Source: Theristus sp. LFF4_11
Taxonomy: Eukaryota; Nematoda; Chromadorea; Monhysterida; Xyalidae
DNA length: 64,000 nt
Assembly: GCA_030248135.1 (NCBI GenBank)
Contig: JASANC010005051.1
Location: 1 to 64,000, forward strand
Direction: 5' to 3'
Shown here: positions 57,601-64,000 of the stretch, piece by piece
How positions within the stretch are numbered: the stretch's first letter is position 1
Layout: the number at the start of each line of letters is the position of its first letter
Position numbers and translations under genes: made by a program
The notes under the pieces: generated by a model
Databases searched by the model: none
What the model saw: the letters and a program-made list of their open reading frames with translations, nothing else
What the model was told of the DNA's origin: nothing

Positions 57601-60347
57601 GCGACCCACGGCCGAACTCGGCTCACGGTTGTTTGCGGTCGACTGTCTTCAACAGCCCACGGTCGCTCGCGACCTACAATGTATGGTCGTCCACGGCCAG
57701 GGTCGTTTGCGATCCATGATCGTTAACGGCCAACCTTCGTTAGCGGCATACAGTCATTCTCGCTAATATATGCAACTAGCTGATTGATTGGTCATAGCAA
57801 CTCTCAGCGCTGATTGGTTAATCATGAGGTGTTCTCAGCGCTGATTGGTTAGTCATCACGTCATGTTTGCGTCATGTTGCATATATTTTCCAGATGGGCT
57901 ATATGTTTGTTCGGTCCCATGGTTGTTCACAGTCCATGGCATGCCGGTCGGTTGCGGCATTTTGGTCGTTAACAGTTGTCCCCAGCCCACTATTGACGCT
58001 ACGTGACCATCGTTCAGTTTAATTCGTGAAATTCTATTTAATGCCATAAAACGCCAATTCTGCTAACATTGTTTTGCTAGAGGTGGTGCATAAGTTTGAA
58101 AATTCTTATTATTCTTTTTCAGCTAAAAGATCTCGGCTTCTTCTTGATCATCTTGGTTCTATTTATCGCCAGCTTCGGTGTTGCAATGCAGGTAAGTAGT
58201 ACAGTCGATTCTAAATTATAGGCAATCATCTGATTGGTGCCTGACAACGTGCATGTGTTCTGTGCAGATCAGACTCCGCCAAACGTCAAGAAATGCCTGC
58301 ACAGAATGCATGCATCACGTGATCACCATCACCAACCAATCCGTTGTTTGCCCATAATTTAGAGTTCGACTGGACACTGTATGTTTTGAAAACCTGTCAC
58401 GTGGCAGATTTGATTTCAATGGCATTTTCTGAATGAAAGCTTTTTTGTTAAATTGTATTTTTTTAACCTCCATTGCCACAATTAACTCAGGCATTGCTAT
58501 ATCCGAGGCTCGATTTTACACTTGAGATAATATTGTCCTCAATGTATCATCCCTACTGGCAGTTGTTCGGTAACTTGTTTCTCGAGCAAAAAGAAGGTAA
58601 GGTGCTTTGTTGAAGATTTTGTTGAACAGTCAAAAATCAAACACACTGGCTCGTGCGTTGCGACGTACACGCATAAGTGCTGTGTTTTTGGCACTGTTTT
58701 CGTTTGCGACTGTGTGCAACATTTTGCCAAGAATTGCAACTGCATAACAGTTCATACCGTGCACATATCATTGTTACTTATCAATAAACACTCCGAACAA
58801 TGTGGTTCGGTGGGATGACAGCTACAAGGAAATTTTGCAGCATGACTTTAGTGCGCAAAAAGGAGCATGTGATTCTTGAAGCAAACGTGTGATGCTTTCT
58901 CAATGAAAGGTGCCAATGCGAAGGGTGGTCCAAAACTATGGCCACGTTATTTTTTTGGCATGATTATTACGATAGAAATGTAGGTGATGTTTTTGAGCGC
59001 TGCCAAACGATATATGTGCCCATATTCACGCAATTTTGGAACATCCGTGCCTGCACAACTTTTCAGGCACTATCCCCGAGCCAGACCAATGCACGAATGA
59101 CTACCAATTTACGATGCCACGCGACAAGCCACCGTGTCCGGAGCAGGGCTACATTGTGCCAGTGCTGTCCGCAGTGTACATGATGCTAACGAACGTGCTG
59201 CTCATGAATCTGTTGATCGCCATGTTCAGGTGAATGTTTTGCTGAAATTTGGTTGACTTGATTTCGGTGCGCTGAGTGGAACAAACGAGCGAACTGTGAT
59301 TTTTGTCTTGAACGTAAACTTCAGCGAAGGCCAGGGGTAACCCAGTAACGTTCTGTACTGTAACCAAGCGTACAGAACGCTGTCGAGAGGCATGTCCATT
59401 GAGTTTTCGCGCCTTACACCCTCGGCGGGGCTCGATCCCCCAAGAGTCTAACGCACTACCACCAGGCCACGAGAGTTGGCATACACTGTGATGCACTTTT
59501 TTGATCAATTGGTGAAACGCGTTTGATTTTTACGTCGCCGTGCAAACTTTGCCATCTTTTTTTCCAGTCACTCCTTCCAAAGCGTCCAAGAGGGCTCCGT
59601 GGAGATCTGGTGTTTCCACCGTTACCACATGGTCAGAGAGTATTATCGCTCATTGGCGCTTCCCGCTCCGTTTGTGATATTCGCCGTACTTTGGAGGCTG
59701 TTGAAACGTTGCCTTGGCGGACGAAAATCAATTTATAGCGCCTTTTGTGAGTGGAAAGTGATTTTGCGGCTCTCGCCTGTTGCTTGTTGTTCCTGGCGTT
59801 TACAAGTGAAACTTTTTTTGAATTTTGACAGAAGCGAACCAAAAATCAACAAAAGAAAATTGCCTTTTTTCAGTGAAGAACTTGTCCTCGGAAGAGAACA
59901 CACGTTTAAACACGTTTGTCAAACGAGCAAAGCGTCAGTATTTGACTGATGTGAAGGAACGGTCTGATCGCGAAGATGTGCCGGCTAGGTAAGAAAACAG
60001 ATATGTTGGCCTTTAAGATCACAACTTTGGTTGAAGAAATTTTTATTTGTTCATTTAGACGACACACTGATTTCCCTTATTTTTTATTGTTTGGAAAAAT
60101 ATCTCGATTGAGAAAAAACTATTCTGCATCATTGGAGTTCGACCAAGCAAAGGAATTACTTTGCCCCGAGAAGTAACCTTTTTGCTCGACATGGTGCCAT
60201 CATCACGGTTTACCCAACTTGATGATCATGATAAAACGATTGTTTCTTGAACATTAATGAACGAATTACTAAAATTCCAGGTTATCTGACATTCGCACTG
60301 ACGTAAACACGTTGAAGGAGCATCTCCTGCCCGGCGAGTTCGATTAA
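48966..60347 (+). CDS. TRPM-family cation channel, 26 exons
   Basis: Exons: 48966-49020, 49175-49248, 49501-49684, 50051-50115, 50306-50413, 50557-50707, 51152-51320, 51720-51858, 51948-52011, 52329-52453, 53519-53719, 53977-54121, 54258-54362, 54757-54856, 55160-55301, 55450-55533, 55941-56028, 56065-56150, 56450-56602, 56716-56988, 58123-58191, 58491-58596, 59067-59229, 59568-59746, 59874-59988, 60281-60347. Phases match throughout: 1069 aa ending PGEFD. The N-terminal TRPM homology (SLOG-like) region (about 40-330) shows WVLTEGVATGVMQYLAEAI and HFLFADNGTVDKNG; six membrane helices lie at about 688-949; KAVGPKIIMIQRM follows S4; the pore is PYWQLFGNLFLEQ; S6 has LLMNLLIAMF; the TRP helix has IWCFHRYHMVREYY. 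There is no kinase or NUDT9 domain. The role is a Ca/Mg/Na-permeable plasma-membrane channel. Exon 1 (18 residues, lysine-rich) is the least certain. A 36-nt in-frame segment between exons 17 and 18 may be retained. Confidence 0.93.
49705..49859. mobile_element. Palindromic MITE, TGATTGGTTGGTGATCAC family, copy c
   Basis: Begins ACAGTCAAATTTTAAAGAAT-CAGCTGATTCGTTGGTGATT and ends ATCACCAACGATTCAGCTGAGAG-TTTGACTGT, flanked by T/A. In the TRPM intron between exons 3 and 4. Confidence 0.75.
51466..51621 (+). mobile_element. tRNA-derived SINE, copy 2, AAC tail
   Basis: Head TCACCCTTGTGGTCTGGTGG and GGAGATCGAACCCCGCCGAG, body AGGCACTTAATGACAGAGCA, tail (AAC)n. In the TRPM intron after exon 7. Confidence 0.8.
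52556..53230. repeat. 39-bp minisatellite, about 17 copies (TRPM intron)
   Basis: Unit: GAGCGGCTCTTAATCCACGA followed by CCGGCTCTTACATATCCAA, 39 bp = 13 codons. The array has no stop in at least two + frames, and one frame runs on, open, into TRPM exon 11 (53519-53719). It occupies most of the intron between exons 10 and 11. Confidence 0.95.
57245..57605. repeat. 17-bp minisatellite, about 20 copies (TRPM intron)
   Basis: Near-identical units CACGGTCGTTCGCACCC(C), in the intron between TRPM exons 20 and 21. Degenerate copies continue to about 57740. There are no unique spacers, so it is not a CRISPR array. Confidence 0.95.
58201..58372. mobile_element. Palindromic MITE, TGATTGGTTGGTGATCAC family, copy d
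   Basis: ACAGTCGATTCTAAATTATA at the left mirrors ATAATTTAGAGTTCGACTG at the right. The interior holds GTTCTGTGCAG and CTGCACAGAATGCATGCATC, mirrored. In the TRPM intron between exons 21 and 22. Confidence 0.75.
59326..59484 (-). mobile_element. tRNA-derived SINE, copy 3
   Basis: On the minus strand: CTCGTGGCCTGGTGGTAGTG and GGGGGATCGAGCCCCGCCGA as in copy 1, then a body with CAGCGTTCTGTACGCTTGG, also in copy 1 (GTTCTGTACGCTTCTCTGG). In the TRPM intron between exons 23 and 24. Confidence 0.8.
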
Positions 60348-61352
60348 ACCGCCCCGTTGAAAATGAAATGAAGAATTGTTTCGGTGAAAATGAAATCGAC
60401 AGAAAAACCCGGCATTTCAATCAGCGCTCATCAGTAAACTCTGTCGATTTACGTCATTTCCGTGCATTAAAACGTTTTTATGTATCCATATCATGCCATC
60501 CAAATGTAACCTTAACACGCACACCGTACATGCCAAGAATGTTTCTGCGCATACAGCTGTATACAGCCACTACCGTACACGCGGTCTTGCATCGATCTTT
60601 TTAGACCTTCCTGATAGTTGGTAAGACGCCACTTCAATTCAATGTTCTCAGTTTTTCTTCAATGGTGTTGCCCAACAATCAGGAATGTGCTTACAGCAAA
60701 ATCGTCTCAAGATCTAGTAATTTATTAGTTGATTGATACGGTCGGTACATTGACTCTCGTCTGCTAATTGTACATACTTTGCTTTTTGATCGTTTCAAAG
60801 TTCATAAAAGTTGTTTTGACGTCATTACGTTCTGAATAATGTGGGAAAACGAAAAAGAAAGCAGCATGTAGTACAATAATTGAATGAAGCCAATTAACCG
60901 AATCTATAAAGCTTGAATTTATAAAGTTTTCAAGCGTTTTTTTACAATCTTGAAGCAATATAATTATTATTTAAAAGGTCGCAACTTTATTGCAATTTGA
61001 GAATCCACTCTTCGACCTCCACTCGTCGGCAGGCTCCATTCGTGGATAATGATGAGCCAGACCCTGAGCAGATACTCGAAGGGTACCCTCATGCTCGATA
61101 CCGCGCGGCTAACGCCAGCACCTCTGCGTGCGGCTTCGCTTCACAGATACCGCTCACTCCATGAGGGCTTGCCAGGCCCCTCGTCTTGGGGTTTCCGTTT
61201 CAGTTACAGATGCAGGTTGAGTCATTGTGTGGGTTACTGGAATCACTGAGTTAGTGTCACACTTGGCGTTTTCGTCTCTCGAAGTTTCTGGCAGCTGTCG
61301 AATCACCGAATTCAAATAAAAGAGAACTCTTGCATGACTTATTTTTTCGAAC
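60348..61352. other. 3' flank of the TRPM gene, no gene recognised
   Basis: The TRPM 3' UTR should lie here. No other exon is recognised; the frame at 61049-61249 matches nothing I know. Confidence 0.4.
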
Positions 61353-61549
61353 GTGTCCGACTGAAATGACGTCATGTGCCGCAAAACATGCGCCTGTCGT
61401 TCACAGCAAACCAGACTTTCCGTTAAACCGATTTCTTCCCGCAAACAACTGGTGATTGTCGAATCAGTCACACCAAACTGACATTTTAGTGCCTGTACTT
61501 TGACAAACGGGCGTGTTTAAAGCAAATGACGTCATTTTAGTCCGGACAC
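61353..61549 (-). mobile_element. MITE with TGACGTCA-bearing ends, copy 2
   Basis: Begins GTGTCCGACTGAAATGACGT and ends CGTCATTTTAGTCCGGACAC: perfect ten-base ATGACGTCAT palindromes sit within both ends. The interior matches 18771-18966 in reverse orientation. Confidence 0.8.
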
Positions 61550-63322
61550 CTACCGTTTTCAGATTTAGGCAAGACCGTTCACAAGTCACACCAGTGTCTA
61601 TTGAACCTGGCCGTGAGTTGAGGAAAGAAGTAGGCGCCAAATTTCATCAGAGATCGGCCGGCAGCATCATGGTTGACGGAACCTCACAACAATAACTTTG
61701 AACACCCACACCAACTTTTCCAGAGGCAAATAAGCCAGCTTTGATAGCAGAAAGGACAGAAAACTTACATGATCCCAATCACTGAACCCGACAAGATGAT
61801 ATAATTTTTTCTCTTGACCAGTTTGTTGAGTTGACTGCATCTGCTTTTGGTTCACTGCACCAATGTAACTATTAATGATCGAGTGCAACGATGCAACAAC
61901 AACAACAATATAACAAACACAAGCACCCAATAGGCAACACACCGCGCAAATTCAAATTGCCGCGTAATGTTACACCGCGTGCATGCATGCAGGCAGTAGC
62001 GCACGCAGCGCGCCAACTGAAATGAGCAGCAGGCTTGTGTTCAAACATCTGGTTTTATGTGCGTATCTGTGGGGTGCAAAAAAAACAGGAAAATAAACAA
62101 ATCGCACCGTTCATTTATTTATTTATTTATTTCGTTTTATTTTGAACATGGATCAACAAAATGGTCATTTTTAGCATCATTTTTCTTCTTCGGTTTCCCT
62201 TTTTCATCACCGTTTTTAGCGCAAACAAACTCTTTTTTCTTTTTCAAAAACTTTCCACGTGCCACCTAATACCATTTGCCCATTTTGTCGATTTGATTTT
62301 TTTGATTTTTACGTTTTTTATGTTTGTTTTCTGTAATCCATTCATTCCACACAGAGGCGGCACTACCAGCTGATTAGTCAGTTTGCGATCTTTGCTCTGC
62401 GTTTCCCTGTTTATTTGTTCTTTTAACGCGTTTTTTTAATGTTTGTTATCAATATAGAAAGCATTTGAAAAATAACTGACCTCAGGCCTCTGATCAGTGC
62501 CATACTATTACGGCGCTTTTTCTTCGCGCTTTTCTTTTGTTTGTTATCAGTTTTGGCACACTGTGCTGTGTGTTTTCCCCTTTTTTGTTCATTGATAGTA
62601 ATCTCTCTACAAGGAATTTTCTTTCTTTTTCCTTCCCGTTTTCGGTTTCAGCATTTGATGTTTTGTGACATCAAACTTATTTTGCACCCCCTTAACTCAG
62701 CTAATTTCGGAATCAGTTTTTAGAATGATCTGTGGTGAAATCAGTTTCAATTATATAGCGAAGCCAATTGCAGCGTCGATTTCGGGCGAAACTACCGTGT
62801 TTCAGAAAAAAACACCATTTTAAAACTGATAAGAAAGTTTTTCCCGTAAACAATCTTGTCATTTGAGAAACAGCTGAACAAACCGAAGCCATCACGATTG
62901 ACAGTACCATACCTGGAAATTATTGCCTTGTGATTGATACAAAAGCTTGTGTTTTTGCGTCATTTTATCATGGGAACAAGAGTCACCATACACTAATTTT
63001 TAGTTGGGCCATACACTACAGGAACCAACTGGTGAAACACAATTAAAATTAAACCAACCATCAATGTGTTAGTTCGTTTTACATTGAAGTTGATTATCTG
63101 GATTTTATCAACGAACTTATTCTCATCGTAATAGCTACCCACGCCGAAAGTGACGCGTAGCTGAGAAGTTTATTACTGTTTTTTTTCTGTGAAACAGCTG
63201 TTTTGTTTCAGCAAAACAATCATTTGTTTCGTCTTCCAACGACGTATTCACTGCTTTCAAGTTTTCTCAAGCAATGTGAATTTCAAAGAAGCATATTCAA
63301 CATGGCCATTGTTTTGTATAGC
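61550..63322. other. Intergenic, no gene recognised
   Basis: AT-rich, with T-rich runs near 62060-62700 and a short TTTA microsatellite near 62116. No exon or RNA gene is recognised. Confidence 0.4.
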
Positions 63323-63397
63323 TGAATCCCTCAGCGAGACTCGAACCCGCATTATATAACGGCGCAAACGCTCCGACCCACTGCGCCATCGGCACAC
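63323..63397 (-). pseudogene. tRNA-like sequence
   Basis: On the minus strand, GATGGCGCAGTGGGTCGGAG reads like a tRNA D arm with A box, and GCGGGTTCGAGTCTCGC forms a T arm with a B box and a mostly paired stem. The 5' and 3' arms that would form the acceptor stem do not pair, and the anticodon stem is unclear. A tRNA pseudogene or SINE head is likeliest. Confidence 0.45.
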
Positions 63398-63407
63398 GCA
63401 GCGTAAC

Positions 63408-64000
63408 ATGCCAGCGCTGGTGAGCGCTCAATTCAGCGACGGTCTTCTGGCACAGCTGAATAAACTCCGTCTAGCCGCAACATTATGCGACTGTCACTTG
63501 ATTCTACGGTCGGAGACCGAGGAAACAGACCGGAACTTTCTGTTGCCCGTTCACAAGATCGTCCTGGCAGCCGTGAGCCCGTATTTCTGTCGAAAACTGA
63601 CGGAAAACGGCAGAAATTCGCCGGCAACCCTCGAGTTGACCGCGTATCCGTCGGTCGGCGTGTTGACCGTGATCGATTTTGTCTATACCGGACAATTGAA
63701 CCTGAGACACAACGCGGAGCCGAGGCAGATTCTGATGCTGGCCAATCTGTGGCAGATCACTGCGTTGCAGGTTTGAAGTTTAGCTTCAGCGTTAAAGTTA
63801 TGTGCAAATTTTTCAGCATTAAAACCACTTATTTTCCGATATTTGTGTGAGAAAAGTGGTCACACCACACTATCATCATTGAGAAAACTGTTGGAGTCAC
63901 CAAACTAATCTGGTGAGACCTGCATTTATACACTGTGATTCGATTCAGAACCGTCTTCTGTATCCCACCTATTATTGTTTGACCCCTTCCAGTGTACATT
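63408..64000 (+). CDS. BTB/POZ-domain protein, first coding exon (runs off window)
   Basis: The coding exon is 63408-63770 (121 codons), ending at CAG|GTTTGA in phase 0; later exons lie beyond the window. It encodes a BTB domain: LCDCHLILRSETEETDRNFL, LPVHKIVLAAVSPYFCRKL, VLTVIDFVYTGQLNL and ILMLANLWQITALQV match BTB strands and helices of Kelch-like and related proteins, which often recruit substrates to CUL3 ubiquitin ligases. Without the C-terminal part (Kelch, zinc finger, other) the subfamily cannot be stated. The start at 63408 is the only ATG in frame before the domain, eleven bases after the tRNA-like sequence. Confidence 0.85.

Larger units (their letters stand above)
56065..59746 (+). 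other. TRPM transmembrane domain, pore and TRP helix
   Basis: S1 YRAPITKFFLSV-ISYIAFLC; S2 VEMLVWLWMLSYFVNEMYQ; S3 FWNALDLILCALFSLSISL; S4 KVVYAVCLLLAYLRFMQAF; S5 LKDLGFFLIILVLFIASFG; pore helix and filter ALLYPRLDF...YHPYWQLFGNLF; S6 VLSAVYMMLTNVLLMNLLIA; TRP helix SVQEGSVEIWCFHRYHMVRE. The filter motif is FGN where other TRPMs carry FGQ or YGE/FGE. The intron 56989-58122 carries a 17-bp minisatellite. Confidence 0.9.

Noticed and set aside
57194..57766. 17-bp repeat array as a CRISPR array
   Set aside because: Units are contiguous with no unique spacers, and the setting is a eukaryotic intron.
63323..63397. Functional tRNA gene
   Set aside because: The acceptor arms do not pair and the anticodon stem is not clear.

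Overview
The window is a stretch of an animal nuclear genome. Genes are split by many GT-AG introns, the encoded proteins are metazoan (a tryptophan hydroxylase, a TRPM channel, a transmembrane multi-DOMON protein, a BTB protein), and the DNA between and inside genes is crowded with tandem repeats, small inverted-repeat transposons, foldback elements and tRNA-derived SINEs. Base composition is moderate and many introns are only tens to hundreds of bases long. A small invertebrate, plausibly an ecdysozoan such as a tardigrade, fits, but the sequence alone does not settle the phylum.

Layout. (1) 997-2213 (+): a two-exon GNAT acetyltransferase resembling arylalkylamine N-acetyltransferases, with an apparent one-base frameshift in an A run. 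(2) 2516-10460 (-): a tryptophan hydroxylase gene, tail to tail with the GNAT, with an N-terminal ACT-like domain, the catalytic core, a GC-AG intron and huge repeat-filled introns. (3) 14318-31930 (-): a 27-exon gene whose reconstructed exons keep frame throughout (4869 nt, 1622 aa). It encodes a secreted-then-anchored protein: an LPMO-like histidine-brace module, two EGF units, several DOMON domains separated by Thr/Ser- or Pro/Glu-rich linkers, a SEA-like domain, one membrane segment and a Pro/Gly/Tyr-rich tail. (4) 31931-48965: no gene recognised. It holds a foldback element, a 350-bp duplication, a 3.36-kb giant inverted repeat ending in TTAA, a ~171-bp and a ~149-bp satellite, another foldback and a 21-bp minisatellite. 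(5) 48966-60347 (+): a 26-exon TRPM cation channel (3210 nt, 1069 aa). (6) 63408 onward (+): the first coding exon of a BTB-domain gene that runs off the window, with a tRNA-like sequence just upstream.

Functionally, the tryptophan hydroxylase makes 5-hydroxytryptophan for serotonin synthesis, and the neighbouring acetyltransferase belongs to a family that can acetylate such amines. That link is inference. The multi-DOMON/LPMO-like protein is the most unusual gene: it puts a candidate copper site and several candidate heme/sugar-binding DOMON domains on the outer face of a membrane.
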